Of a DNA stretch of 64,000 nt, positions 15,228 through 27,086 are shown piece after piece. The translations under genes were made by a program, and so were the position numbers. Position 1 is the stretch's first letter, and every line of letters starts with the position of its first letter. The notes beneath the pieces are model-generated. The model was not told the origin of the DNA. It saw nothing but the letters and a program-made list of their open reading frames with translations, and did not search any database. The stretch comes from Amyloporia xantha (Eukaryota; Basidiomycota; Agaricomycetes; Polyporales; Adustoporiaceae): contig JAYKKR010000010.1 of the NCBI GenBank assembly GCA_036971615.1, positions 496,001 through 560,000 of the forward strand. Reading direction: 5' to 3'.

Positions 15228-17099
15228 CTATCCAGCTGCATGCGGCTCCGTGAAGTCCGCTAGACGTAGTTCACCTTCGCCCCTTTCGCGCCTCCATTTG
15301 TTCGCTATTTGCAAGGTCTGCTGGTCGACCAAGTACCTTTTTCGCGTAACATTTGAGTGACCAGTTACGCTTTGAACGAACCACTTACTTGTAGCGTGTA
15401 AGCCAACTTTCAGATATCTCCCAATTGTTGTGAGCTAGAACATCATCGCCGTGAATAGTGACCTCGGTTCGATAGTCATGTAAACAATCAACCAAGTCGA
15501 AGCGGCCTGATGGAAGGGTGAGTGAACACAATCAGACTGTCAATCGACGATCATACCGCGAAGGAGTATCATGCGATCACGAAGCTCCGGATGTAGGATA
15601 GAATCGATCACACTCTCTACTAGAGAGTGAGTGACGAGAAGGGTATGTGTCATGCTTTCACGTACCATGAGGAACCGTCCTGGGAGGCGAAGCCATATCA
15701 GCCTGTGCGAGAGAATGCATTCCTGGAGCTTATCGTCACCTTTGTACCAGAGTCGGGCGAAGAGATGAAGGCAAGCAGTAAGCACTATTACGCTTGTAGT
15801 TGTCCAAATGATAACTGGGAGAGCAGCATTACTCTAGACCGACAGTGAGGAAGGAAGGTAAGAACAACGCACTGAATCAGTTTGTATGCATCATTTTTCT
15901 TGGGCTCTGTATCGTCCTCTTCCGACGCAGGTTGGTTGGGAGGAGTAGGTGCCACTCTCGACTGTTGAGCACCGACAGAAGATCCCACAAGTGGAAGTGC
16001 AGACATTGAAGACTCCGTTGAGACGCTCATGGGGGTCTGCATATATGATGTTTGGTACGAGCTGCCAACGTTCGTAGCGCTCGGCGATGCGAATGAGGTA
16101 GAAGCATTGGGAGGAGATGACGCCGACATGAACATTGGTGACCCACCCGAGGGGTTGCGCAGAAATTCGTTAATGAGAGAGTTATCATGCGGTCTAGCTG
16201 CACTTGAGTAGAGCCCGTTGGCCTGGACAGACGGCCCGGCAGGATTCAAAGGGACAATCATAGGATTAGAGTACGAGTCCGCATGGTCGCCATCGCCATT
16301 CTGTTCGCCCATGCCTCTTGCTCGTTTAGGTCGAAGACCTAGCGGATCATCGTCCGAAGAGCGCTTTTGTCCAGAAGCTGTCTGCGAAGCAGAACCACTG
16401 GGGCCGTTTTCAGTTTGCTTGTGCCGTTGATAGCTCTCCCAGGCTGCATCCGTCTCTCCTTTGTTGATGAAGGTATTGAAATCATTCAGGTCCCAGCCGA
16501 GCTTGGGTAGTAGGCCTCCCGCTCCTTCCCCTATGAACGAACTTAAACTGCGAAGGAGATCTCGAAGGACCTGATTTTCGTGCATGAGATCTACAAAGGA
16601 CAAACCAGACATGAATCTACGCGATTTTTGTGTGCGCAAAATCTACTGACCTTTTAAGATCTTCCTCAGGTGGCCCAGAGCTTCATCCTTGCCTCCAGAG
16701 AGGATCTCTACGCTCGCCTCTAAATCACGGATCTAGAGCGGACTTAAAAATGCTGCGCTGTTCACCCTGCAAAACGGCTTTTCAACGCACCCGCTGTTGT
16801 TTTCTGAGACGGAACTCCCTCTGCGCTATGCGATTTTGGTCACGCCTGGCGGCTTGCGAGCTTATGATGAAGTTGATGAGCGTAAGCATGATAACGTCCA
16901 GAAACGATCACGCACTTTGGATTTTTCTTCCTACCTGGCTTTCCTGGTTGGTTTGACCCACCACCGTCGCCAATATCATGGGGAGACCCGACGTCGGAGC
17001 TCTGAACGGCCGGGATTGTTAGCAAGACGGCAGACCGTCTGTGAGCGTGTATTGTAATACCTCTATGTCGCCAGACATGCTACGCGCCCTATTCGACAT
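15228..17099 (-). CDS. bZIP transcription factor with C-terminal DUF3425
   Basis: Fungal transcription factor combining a bZIP DNA-binding domain with a DUF3425 region. The start is ATG at 17099 (MSNRARSMSGD). After a short acidic/Gly-rich exon comes the basic region, assembled over two introns: RDQNRIAQREFRLRKQQR, then the zipper IRDLEASVEILSGG and LMHENQVLRDLLRSL. The middle (about 15880-16600) is Ser/Pro/Asn-rich with a KRARG nuclear-localisation-like patch. The C-terminal exons carry DUF3425 features: LDNYKRNSAYCLPSSL, SVIDSILHPELRDRMILLRG, FDLVDCLHDYRTEVTIHGDD and NNWEISESWL, ending DFTEPHAAG. At least nine exons; each junction restores the conserved frame. Target genes are unknown; relatives act in stress and nitrogen regulation. 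An intact gene model, read with good confidence. Confidence 0.92.
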
Positions 17100-18750
17100 C
17101 AGGGATGACTGTATGTGAAGATGTAGTACACGAGGTGTCTAGAAAGAATGTAAATGGGTTCACGCTGATCAGCAGTGTGTGTTCAACTTGCACTGCTTCA
17201 GACTTCTGGGAACGTTGGCGCCTACGGACTGGTTGTTGCTCTCCCATCCGACGCGAACGGATCCGGCACGCCGGAAACCGCCGGCCTCGCCATGCTGCTG
17301 CCACGCGATACACGTGATCCTATCGCGATCCCGGTTCGCCTTGCCACTCTGCAGGCGTCTTTGGCAATGCCATGATCGTCGTGAGTTTGAAACCGTTTCA
17401 CGCCTGTCAGTTCCACTTTGCTGTCCGGTCGTATGCCGAATATATGAACGGAATTGCTTCAATTGTCTGCTGAGTCCCTGCCGTATTTTTGCCCTTCATC
17501 AGTCTTCTAGTTTCCTCTTGAGGAATTCTCACCTTCTAGCCCAGTCCAAAGGCGTTTTTCTCCGTAAAAGTGCCACCCGTTTTCCTGACAGTCTGACAGC
17601 TCTGAGCTTCCCAAGGCAGCATTACCTCCGCTAACTGAATTGTCTGCATTTCGGCGGATCATTCTTTTTATGTGTACGCAGGCGTGAAATGAATCTTCTG
17701 TTTGACAAGACGTACCGAGGCAACGTTCACAATCAGACAAGTCGTCATGCCTTTCACATCTGTACGTGAATGATTTCCCGGGTGTCTATCCTGTGATCGT
17801 ACAAGAGATCGGACCTCCCGCACTCGGTCTCCGGGCCCGGACGTCAATGTCGCCCGCACGGCTCTGAGATAGCACCATATCCCGCAGAATGCCACGAGGC
17901 TCTCCCCCGTATTTCCCTGTTCCGCAAACCTTTCGTGCAGCAGCACCTTTCCTCGTAGATCATTTTTAGATGGCTCGCTTGGCTGCAATTGTGCTGCTAG
18001 GGGGGACGTCACCACCATGCTATATGATGCTAGGAATCCATCGGTGGTAATTTTCCCAGCGCAAGGCCAGGGCGCCGCAGGGAAACACTGGATCGCCGGA
18101 TGCTTGGTTCACGCACCTTTCAGGTGAGTATCATCGTCATATCCACGGGAACTCGGTCCTTCCAAAATATATATCTCTGTCCCAGTGCCCGGTGATTGCC
18201 TTGGGATATATGTCTGGTACTTCCGGTTCTGTCTTGGAAGCATCGATAAGAGGCAACGGTGGAGAGCCGACACGGGACCCAACCACTTGTTCTCCGAGTT
18301 CCTCTATCTACGGGTGAGAAGCAATGGGCGCTGATGTCAAATACCGGAAACTCAAGAATATCAGTACATGTGTTCGGCGCTGCCGACAGCCTCACGTCTT
18401 CGTGCCGCACCTGCCCTATCCCTTGTGTGTCCATCCTGCCTCCTTTGCGCGGCGTGGTTTTCGACGATATATCTTTATCAGCTGTGGCCATCTTATGACC
18501 ACGCGATTTAACCTCAGCATTGGCTCATAATCGGATCGTGACGATTTAACGTGTTGCTTTGGGCATTATCTGGCTCCGGGATGTCAAAAACAAGATGAAG
18601 TTATTCTCGAGACTTCACGGCATGATGACGGTAGGTCAATGGACCGGAGCATTATAAACGCATATCCGCCCAGCACAATAGCACCAATTGTGCACCTCTC
18701 CCCTTCAACCGACCCTATCATCTCCAACGCCCAACGCCACTCGTCACGCT
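17100..18750. other. Divergent intergenic region, bZIP / DUF6593
   Basis: This is 1.65 kb between two divergently transcribed genes and contains both promoters. A 123-codon minus-strand ATG frame (18120-18491) is present but has no recognisable domain and is not called. No RNA gene was recognised. Confidence 0.5.
18649..18658 (+). promoter_or_regulatory. TATA-like element of the DUF6593 gene
   Basis: ATTATAAACG lies about 95-100 bases upstream of the ATG at 18751, a usual distance for a fungal TATA box given a short 5' UTR. The second DUF6593 gene has a comparable element at a similar distance. This is a sequence match only. Confidence 0.4.
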
Positions 18751-19500
18751 ATGGCCACCAGCGATCTCGTACTTCAGTTTTTATACCCAGACACTCCCAA
18801 TGCGGACAGGCGTACCTTCCAGGTCAAGCAGATCGTGGAAGGATCGTCGGACGTTGTCGAAATGTACAAGGTCGGCATACTGGCGCTTCCCATGTGGTGA
18901 CCGTTCCTACTCACGGCGGTCTTGTTTCGCCATCAGTTCTATCACCCCAATACCGGGTCCGTCGCTGGTGTCACCTCTATACAACGTAAGAATACGGCTA
19001 CACAACGGTGGGAAATTGCTGGGCAGGTGGAATGGACAACGGATACCATCGCAACCGTGTATTTTGGGATTGAAAGGGTATGCCGACTTGACCTGATTTT
19101 CATACCGTGCTCATGTCTCGACGACGGTAGGTCTCTATGAGAGAGCTGCGCAGATCGAAGAAGACATCCAGCAAGTATGCCCTTTGATCTCATTTGCATT
19201 CCGCTGAGCCTCACCTCATATTCTCCGTTAGGTCACGTCGTTTCAAAGCCAACAACTCAGAATACAAGTGGAAAATCGCGGAAAACGGAAGCGATATATT
19301 TGTACGCTGTCCGGCCATCGCATTTGTTGTGTCTGACGGTCCAGTGCGTATAGTGCGTCAGTAGTCGAGGGAAGACAGTCGCCACCTGGTCGCAAGAGCA
19401 ATCCACCCTCCGTGTGGCGGACCGTGCGGAGGGGATTCTGGATCGGGTCGTCGTGACTTGTTTCCTGAATGTGTGGATGAAGCAGCTCAATCAGTGGTGA
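18751..19500 (+). CDS. DUF6593-domain protein (copy 1)
   Basis: Small protein of the DUF6593 family, common in basidiomycetes and of unknown function. Five exons: 18751-18870, 18937-19077, 19131-19174, 19232-19301 and 19354-19500. The spliced protein, about 173 residues, shows the family pattern: a beta-rich N-terminus (LVLQFLYPDTP), TATQRWEIAGQVEW, then VSMRELRRSKKTSSK, RRFKANNSEYKWKI, and a final strand LRVADRAEGILDRVVVTCFL. No signal peptide or membrane segment is visible. The first donor (GTCGGC) is weak but the frame on both sides supports it. A related gene lies about 10 kb away on the opposite strand (29178-30004). Confidence 0.85.
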
Positions 19501-19685
19501 AGGATGGTTGCCAGTACCGTATGCTTTCATTTATTCATAATATGGACATATATCCTATGCCCGCTGTAATGAGTATGTAATTGATATCATGCTGAATAAT
19601 ATACAGGTGGATGAAACAGTGGACCAGACAAGGCAGCATCTGATTGCCCGAGACCGCACAACAGGAGGACTAGGTAACGACAACA

Positions 19686-20006
19686 TCACCGCGCCTCGAA
19701 TTGTACCACTGCAGCCCACTGGTGAGCAGAGGGACACACGACAACGAATAGGTAACGCACTTCTTTTTGTCCTCTTCTTATACATGATGCGATGCCCACA
19801 CTCCCTGCAACGAATCGGTTCTCGAGATCTGATCTCGTTTTTCGCGCCGCAATCTCTCGTGCAGGATGCTCAGTGACCGCGGGCAGTTTGACGCCAGTCG
19901 GGTACTCACCTGCGCACAGATACTCCATGTCCTGCCGGGGTGCAGGCATGTAATTGCCCCCTCCACCTGCAGGGTTGTAGTTGGACACGCCTGGCTGCGA
20001 GTTCAT
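19686..20006 (-). CDS. RPB12: RNA polymerase I/II/III subunit RPB12 (ABC10-alpha)
   Basis: Smallest zinc-ribbon subunit shared by the three nuclear RNA polymerases (yeast Rpb12/Rpc10). Three exons: 19910-20006, 19761-19853 and 19686-19708. The 70-residue product, the same length as in yeast, has a Gly/Pro-rich N-terminus, then [13 protein letters not shown] and [18 protein letters not shown], giving the paired CxxC..CxxC zinc ligands. It ends in the invariant VQFEAR. The first CxxC is split by intron 1 and the last residues come from a 23-base exon. The ATG at 20006 is preferred because the longer open frame upstream begins with TTG. It is convergent with the DUF6593 gene, with 185 bases between stop codons. 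Confidence 0.96.
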   Translation of the reverse strand: MNSQPGVSNYNPAGGGGNYMPAPRQDMEYLCAGEYPTGVKLPAVTEHPAREIAARKTRSDLENRFVAGSVGIASCIRRGQKEVRYLFVVVCPSAHQWAAVVQFEAR

Positions 20007-20875
20007 GGAGGTCGATGGCAAAGTGCGTGTGTATCCGTGTTTGGCAGTGTGGCGGCTGTTGACCCTGAGCTTCGCGCGTCGCCGGTAACCTCATACGATC
20101 GTGTTTGATCTTACACCCATGTGCAAGTGAACACAGCCCGCGGACACAGCATCGGAGCGGTTGCTCTTTCTTCTCCATACATGTTTCTGACAATTTGAAA
20201 GCCTGGCAATGCTTTAATCGCTATAACCAAATGGTCTTATTCAAGTTTCACACACAACTTGACTAGGTTGACTGATTGACAGTGGGCGAAGACATCCTGA
20301 GGTCTTGTTTATTTCACAACGCTGGCAGGACTCAGAGATAGTTCGCCATGGCTTGATTGTATTTCACGATTGGCGATCTAGACGTCACGCTGCAGTCCAT
20401 CAGTCATGTCAACGATTGAGCTGGGAGCGCAGTGTCTCGGATGTGCGAGTCGCCATGATACAAACAGGAAGCTGTAGCAACATTCGAACAAAATGGGTGT
20501 ATGGTGAAGGCTGTCGCTTCCGTATCTAAACGCCATGGAATATCTTGTACATACCTACGCGCTCGGAGCTCCTATGTATACGCCAACGATGCTGGAGACG
20601 TATGGCGCGTTGCGTTGCGACTGCGCCTCTGCCGTGCTTCGAACATGAATTCGACCTCGGCATCTCCTTGTCGACGACCGCGTTGATCATCTCACAGCTC
20701 TCTCGGAACGCAATCAGCGACGACGCCCCTTTGGTCCATGACGCTCGCCATAACAGCCTGGCAACCACCTCCAGTCTGAATCGGCCCGTTACCAAGGCAC
20801 CTCCCTGGTTATAATAGACCCAATTGTTCCGTATACCATGTCCAAGGTCGCCCACTGGCCGCCTCTTCGACCGCC
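20007..20875. other. Divergent intergenic region, RPB12 / Ser-rich unknown
   Basis: This 870-base region separates the start codons of two divergent genes. Overlapping open frames near 20530-20850 on both strands have no domain and look like chance frames. No gene is called. Confidence 0.5.
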
Positions 20876-21854
20876 ATGACCACGCTCCCTTCCTTCGTAG
20901 AGCTCATGGCTTCCTTGGGTATCGACAATCCCGCTGGTCCCGCAAGTCTTCACCAGACCGGGCCTGCTTGCTCTGGGAAACAGATTCATCACTCTCGCTC
21001 ATCCTCATCCTCCTCTTCAGCCTCTTTCTCTTCTACCATTTCCAGCACTGTAACACCGCCATACCCTAGTATAAGTATCGATGGTTTACAAGCCTCCAAG
21101 CGCGAAAGCTCTCCCGCCGATCGAGAGATGGAAGTCGAGAGACGTCATACTCGCGTTGCTCGATATGCTCCCTTACTACCCGACTATTGCAAGTTCATGT
21201 TTATCAGCGAGCTTCCGGCAAGTATATTGACATTCGAACTAGTCCCACATGAGGAAGAGAAGTGTCCCGATTATCAAAGAGGAGCTTGAAGACCGACCAG
21301 CTCGAGTAAGAAACTTCAATCCTTTCGCATCGAGTGGTCGTACTTATGCGTGCTACGCTCAGGCGCTTTCTACATCACCTTATCTGTCGCCAGCGACCTG
21401 CGTGATTAGCCGCAGGTCCTCGTCCATTGCTCTGAAGAGCTCTTCAAGACGTCCGCAGAAGCTCACCCTCTCCGACACCGACCTCACTGCGAACATGCCC
21501 ATCTCCACCTTTGTTCGCCGTAAGACTCCCCAGACGTCCCCTACGTCTCCCACCTTCCCTCATCGCAGGCGCAAGCGGTCATCCAGCCCTGCTCAGCCCG
21601 TACTCATCCCCACTCTCCCCCTCATCTTCCCAACCTCCCCGACCTCTATGCACTCATCCTCAGATACGGAGGATGAAGACATGCAAGATGTATCCGAGAC
21701 ACCAACGGACCGTTCGCAGTGGCAGTCAGTTGCAGGTAGTGACTCACTGACACCGCACGCGAGTGGGCACGGCGTTCGCATTTCGGTATTTTCACGTCCG
21801 GACGATCTTTCGAGCACATATTCTCATCACTTTACCCCTTTACCCATGGCTTGA
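20876..21854 (+). CDS. Hypothetical Ser/Pro-rich protein
   Basis: Unrecognised protein of about 287 residues. A model with three exons (20876-21221, 21280-21305, 21363-21854) keeps one frame throughout; the middle exon is only 26 bases. The ATG at 20876 follows CCGCC. The N-terminus MTTLPSFVELMASLGID is followed by a Ser run, then EVERRHTRVARYAPLLPDYC. The C-terminal half is rich in Ser, Thr and Pro with a basic patch RRRKRSS and an acidic DTEDEDMQD stretch, so it is probably mostly disordered and may be nuclear. No membrane segment or signal peptide is visible. A C/T-rich tail downstream of 21854 fits a 3' UTR. No function is proposed. Confidence 0.65.
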
Positions 21855-22242
21855 CACCTTGGACTTTGGAGCTTTTTGTGTATTATTCCCGCGGCCATTT
21901 GGGCTTTTGTATGAATAGACTCCCTTAGTCGTTGTCGTCTTTTAGACACTTTCTGATTTCGACTTCACTCTCACTCGCTCTACGTTGTTCATCGTGACAC
22001 TTGCCGTCCCTTCAGCTCGTTCTATCCCGTTCGTGACATCAGGACACTGATCGATCGCCCCCACACTCTGTCCTTACATCTGTTGCAGCGATACCGGCTG
22101 CCTTACACTCTTTACCCAATGGACTCGCTATTGCGAACGTGTAGTGATAGCTGCGTATGCTGTCCATGTACTGCACATCTGACTGTCGGTCTGCGGCATT
22201 CGGATGATACATACAGAACATGAACAGACGTCTGTAGACATC

Positions 22243-23479
22243 TCAATCGTGCTCATCCTCCTCCGGTCCAGGACAGTTGGTCTCCATGTCTTCCTGGTCA
22301 TCATATTGAGTCCCGCACCAGAAGCAATACATGTACTTCCGACGAAGATAGTCCAGCACAAGCTGCAGCCTGTCCTTCGCCTTAAAAATGGTCCGAACAG
22401 AATGAATATCAAGATCTCGCCGATCGACGAAATGATGCGACTCACGCTGAGCTGCAAGAACTGGGTCGCTTCTTCGATCTCTTCTTCCGAATAGGGTGAT
22501 CCGCGCAGCTCTGACTTCTCCACGTGCGATTCGTCGTCGTCCAGTGAGGTCGATAGTGGCCGCAGGGCATCCGCGCGCATCTTCGCCTTCAGTCGGCCCT
22601 CGATAGTATCCTCGGCGCGATGTCGCTGCAGCGCGGCAATGAGAGCGGGGTCATCCAGAGCCTCGATGAACCCCTCAGGAAATGAATCCGGGCTTTCGGG
22701 ATTAAGCCATAGGACGTTGAACTAAATGAATTGTGAAATTAGTGGAACCAGCGGAAGAGCAACCGGTGGTTCTCACTTTCACGCCTGCCTTCTCATCGAG
22801 ATTGGCGCAAGTGCGCTGGGCGGGGGCGAGACGGCCCTGCGCACGCCGTTCCTCATACTCTTGACGAGTACGGTCCCGGAACGTCGCATGGTCCGTTTCC
22901 TCGGCCATTTTCGCCATCTTTGCAAGCCGTTCGGACGCACTGGGCGAGGGGGCGCGTTTCCCCAGCCCGATCCCCTTTCTGCCTGCAGATCGAGGCAAAT
23001 CGCCGTGAGTGAGCGTAGCGAAGATAGAGCCCTTTACACGTACCAGCCCATTCGTTCAACGGAAGCGGCTCTGCTCTATGTCCGATACCGGTCCTGGGTG
23101 CTGAAGCTGATCCTTGGTCTGGTGCATCGTCTTTACTGACCGCCGGGGTGTCGCTGGTAGATGTCGAGGGCTCGTCATATTTCCGGCCGAGAGACTCCCC
23201 CGGCTTGAATCCCATCTTCATCATCATCGCCAACGCCTTATTCTGTTGACCTGATGCCTCTTCATCCTTTGCTCGCTCAAAGAGACTCTTCCGAAGACCC
23301 TCCTCGCGAGACTCTAGTTCGAGCTGGCGCTTGCTCTTCTTCCTGTTCTCTTCATTTTTCAGAGCTGCAAGTCTTTGCGCTTCCTTTCGCCGCTCAGCAT
23401 ACGTTTTCGACGTAGGGGGTGGAGGAGCAGATGCGAGCAGAAACTTGTCCGAGAGATAGTCGTCTTCCTCATCAGCCAT
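22243..23479 (-). CDS. GPATCH11: G-patch domain protein 11 homologue (GPATCH11/DUF4187)
   Basis: Homologue of GPATCH11, a G-patch protein linked to RNA processing, and to kinetochores in animals under the name CENP-Y. The start is ATG at 23479. The N-terminus has EEDDYLSDKFL and a long charged coiled-coil segment (YAERRKEAQRLAALKNEENR). The G-patch starts at MMMKMGFKPGESLGRK and ends, across intron 1, at IGHRAEPLPL..RKGIGLGKR. Next comes RDRTRQEYEERRAQGRL, then the C-terminal DUF4187 block: EEEIEEATQFLQL and, after the last intron, YLRRKYMYCFWCGTQYDD and NCPGPEEDEHD with the typical paired cysteines. Four exons are joined by three short introns. Convergent with the upstream Ser-rich gene. Confidence 0.93.
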
Positions 23480-23804
23480 TGAGCATTACATAACCAGCGT
23501 GCTAGAGTAGGGGTATGACCGATCCGAAGGCGTGCATGTCATGACGTTCATTAAATAATAACAAAAAGCAAGCAAAGCCGCTAATATTTTGACAAAAAGC
23601 GACGACACAAGCTAACAACTAAGAAACGGCACCAGACCGCTCCGAAAGAAATAGGGGTCGTTCATTCAATGGTCGTAACGTGAAAACACCAGTTTCCCTT
23701 GGGGGAAGGAATCCTGCCGGTGATATTTAGGGGAAAAGAGGAGGGGATCATAAGTGCGAAGTAAGGTAGACTTGGGCGCCGAAATATTATCTGCGGACCG
23801 AAGC

Positions 23805-25049
23805 TTAAGAAGCAACGACGGTCGCCTCGGGGGTCACCTCTCGCTCAGCCTCGGGCTTGGCGTCGGTGGCGGGAGCAGGTTCGGACTCGTTGCCCTCCTC
23901 CATCTGGGAGTTCACCGCGATCTTGACAGCGATGTTCCTCCCCTCGACCTCCTTGCCCTGCAGGAGCTCGATGGCCTTCTGCTGGTTCTCTTCGTTACCA
24001 ACGTCCACAAAGCCGTAGCCCTTGCTCTTGCGGGGCTTTCCCCAGCGGCGACGGACGATGCGCGCCGAAGTGACGGAAACGCCGGCATCGGTGAACAGCG
24101 CAGCCAGACCCGCGTCGTCAATGCTGAAGCCCAAGTTTCGCGACGAACAACACGCTCTTGGAAGGCTCGCCGACGGGGTCTTCGCCAGCGGGACGGGCAG
24201 GGCGGGGAGTCTTCGGCTTACGAACGCGAGGCTTCTTGACACCTCCCTCGGGCGTCGTACCATCTGGAGCCGGGGTTCCCTCAGCACCAGACGTAGCTCC
24301 CTCACCCTCACCCGCAGCGGCAGCGGCCGCCTTACGCGCCTTCGTCTTGCGCTGGCAAAATGATGCATATAAGCAAACACTGTGCATGGACAGTGAAACA
24401 CTTTTAGATGACTCACGTTGCTCTTTTTCTTCTTCTTCGGTTTGGCCCCCTCTTCAGTAGGAGGAGTGGCACCCTCAACCTTCTCGACGTCGCCATTGGC
24501 TTCACCGTTAGCCTCGGCCTCGCTGAGCTCGCCCGGGACAGCCTTGCTGCCACGGCGACCCGGCCTCCTCTTGAACTTCTTCTGCTTCTTCTCCCTGTCC
24601 TTTTGATCCGCAGGTTTGGCGACCTCGACGATCACCGGGCGACCGTCGAGTTCCTTCTTGTCAAGGAGCTCGACGGCCTTCTGCGCGGCTTCCGCGGTGG
24701 CCACGGCGACAAAGCCATAGCCCGCTGAGCGAGTGCCTCGCAGGATAACCTGCGCAGACAGTCTGGAGGTGCAGAATGTGAGTGATCGGACGGGACAAGG
24801 CGGGTGTCGTGCGACAGGATACAAAGGACGTACATGTCGCTCTCGACGGGAGCAAATAATGTCCTCAGCCCTTCATCCGTTGTAGTGTACGCAAGGTTAC
24901 CGGCAAAAACCTGGGGGAAGAGGTGAGGGGAATGCCACGTCAGAAAGATGAGGACACACTTTGAAGCCGGGGGTCTCTTCGACGACCGTGTCCTGCGTAG
25001 CCGGAGGCACGCCGTTCTCGGTGACAGGGGCGGCGGGGGCGTCAGACAT
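23805..25049 (-). CDS. Two-RRM RNA-binding protein (apparent 1-nt frameshift in RRM2)
   Basis: RNA-binding protein with two RRM domains, probably nuclear or nucleolar. The start is ATG at 25049 (MSDAPAAPVTENG). RRM1 contains VFAGNLAYTTTDEGL (RNP2-like) and, after an intron, RSAGYGFVAV (RNP1). A basic/acidic linker follows (KFKRRPGRRGSK and a Lys run), then an intron, and an Ala/Gly/Pro-rich segment rich in RKPKTPRPARPAG. RRM2 has its RNP2 segment split between two frames: KSVLFVA is in one frame and NLGFSIDDAGLAALF in the next, with one surplus base at 24136-24138. RNP1 of RRM2 is KSKGYGFVDV. Everything downstream stays open to the stop at 23805. Orthology to a named yeast protein is uncertain. 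Confidence 0.85.
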
Positions 25050-25655
25050 TGTGAGCGAGGTGAACTGGTGGGGTTTTTTGTGGATGAACTTGATGAACCG
25101 GTTTCTTCGTGTCAAACTTGGGGGTTGAGAGAAAGCCAGCTGCGGGCACGGTGGCCTGTTTTTGATCTGCACCCAACTCCGCTCGCTTTCTGTATATGGC
25201 AACCCCTGCCTGGGCCGTTACGTCGTCATGACTGCTTCCATCTTCTCACCTGACAAAGCCTGTGCAGTCGAGGTCTGTGTCTGTACGTACAGAAACAGTT
25301 TCATCGTAGGAATCTATCGAAATAGTGATGTACTGTATGTGCTCTGCGTTTCTGTCAGACAGATTTCTCTCTCTCAACTCAAACGATGTGCGCTGCAATG
25401 CTCACCGGTGCTAAGCTCACGGCATTCGCCGAGGCCAACGAATCAAGTAGCCCTTGGCTGCTTACGTAACTCCATAGATACCCATCAGGCGCCGGTGCTG
25501 GGACGTGTCGTCGCGACGCTCTTCTCATCTTTGCTTCCAACTCGTCTGAACCTCCCGCCCGCTCGACTCTCTTTGCCTCCGGGCACTGTCATTCTTTTTT
25601 CACTACATTCGTTGATTCGTGGCGCGCACTATCATCTCCTCAGACACGTTTCATT
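25050..25655. other. Divergent promoter region, RRM protein / GH128
   Basis: About 600 bases separate the two start codons. The strand upstream of the GH128 gene is C/T-rich near 25550-25650, which is common in fungal 5' UTRs. No RNA gene or further coding sequence was recognised. Confidence 0.5.
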
Positions 25656-27086
25656 ATGGGCGCCAGCAAAATGATAAACTTCATGGCTATTGCCTCCCTC
25701 GCGATTCTCGCGTGTTCGTTCGCCCCTGCGCACGTAAATGCGTTGTCGGTCGCGAACCACCACGCCAACCGTCATGTTGCTCATGAGGGCATCGCAAAGA
25801 GGACCACCAAGAAGCGTGCCCTCTCCAAGCGCTGCAAGGCGCGCTCGTCGAGCGGCGTAGTGAGCAGCTCTGAGGCTCCTGCGCCCTCGTCGTCCGCCGC
25901 GTGGACCCCCTCTTCCTCTTGGGTTCCGTCCTCAACCTGGACCCCCACCACCACTTGGTCTCCCTCCCCGTCTTACACCCCGCCCCCGTCTCCGACCTGG
26001 TCGCCTGCGCCTTCGCCTTCGCCTTCGCCTTCGAGCAGCTATTCTCCTCCTCCTCCGGCGCCTTCCAGTGGTGGATCGTCCAAGATTGGTATTGCCTGGG
26101 ACAACGGTAACGACGCTTCGCTCGCCAACTTCAAGACCGACCAGGTTCAATAGTGAGCGACCAAATATAATACATACGAAATCCCTGCTGAAATGCTCTC
26201 ATGGTAGCCTTTACACGTGGAGTGCGTGGAAGCCGACGGATGCTGACTCGCTCGGATTCGAGTTCTGGGCCATGTTGCCGAACTCGGACTCGGACTCTAT
26301 CTCTGCGTTCGAGAGCAACGTCGTGGCAGGCTACGGCACCAAGATCCTCGGGTTTAACGAGTGAGGTGTCCGTGTTGTCCGCTATGAGTTCTCGCTGATC
26401 GTTTGGTTCCAGGCCGGATCAGTCAGGAGAGGCCAACTTGAGCCCATCGGACGCCGCTGGCCTTTGGATGCAGTATATCCAGCCTAAGAAAGCCCTTGGT
26501 TATGAACTGGTCTCTCCCGCTGTGACGTCTGACCCAGCCGGAATGACTTGGATGCAGGAGTTCTTTGCGGCTTGCACGGATTGTACTGTGAGTTAGTTGG
26601 CGGCAGTGTTATTGCGTATGTCTGATGACCGTTCACAGTTCGATCAATGTGCCTTGCATTACTACGGTACCGATGCAAATGACTTCATGTCATACATCGA
26701 GACCTACCACAGCACCTTCAACTGTGACATGCATATCACTGAGTTTGCAGACCAAGTATGGAGTCACTTTTTAACGTGTAGCACCCAGTTGATCTAATCT
26801 CTAAATAGGACTTCAGCGGAGGTGCTCAGGCAACTGAAAGCGAAATCTGGGCATTCTACAGCCAGATCAACCCTTGGTTGGATGCGCAGCCCTATATCCA
26901 GTCTTACTTCCAGTTCGGTAAGTCGAGAATGCTGGAGCATGGCGGTGTCGTGATCTGATGGTGGGAAACACAGGTGTCCTTCAGGAGAGCCAGTTGGGTG
27001 GTGTCAACGCCTTGAACCTTCTCATGAACTCGGATGGCACGCCGACCTCGCTCGGTTACACGTACATCTACAACAGCTGGAACTGA
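25656..27086 (+). CDS. Secreted GH128 glycoside hydrolase (beta-1,3-glucanase type)
   Basis: Fungal GH128 enzyme (glyco_hydro_cc/Asl1-like); characterised members cleave beta-1,3-glucan in cell walls. Six exons. MGASKMINFMAIASLAI and the following hydrophobic run up to VNA form a signal peptide. A pro-like segment with dibasic sites (KRTTKKRALSKRC) comes next, then a Ser/Pro/Trp-rich linker of WTPSSS- and SPSPSP-type repeats (about residues 65-140). The catalytic domain starts at SSKIGIAWDNGND and includes YTWSAWKPTD, the acid/base region ILGFNEPDQSGEANLSP (GFNEPD is the family hallmark), LHYYGTDANDFMSYIE and ITEFADQDFSGG (second catalytic Glu). It ends LGYTYIYNSWN. The linker suggests a spaced, wall-associated or secreted enzyme. 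Well supported across every splice junction. Confidence 0.93.

Noticed and set aside
18120..18491. 123-codon minus-strand ATG frame between bZIP and DUF6593
   Set aside because: No family resemblance and no support beyond being open; it lies in a divergent promoter region.
19907..20021. Longer N-terminus for RPB12 starting at 20021
   Set aside because: The codon there is TTG; the ATG at 20006 gives exactly 70 residues, matching the yeast subunit.
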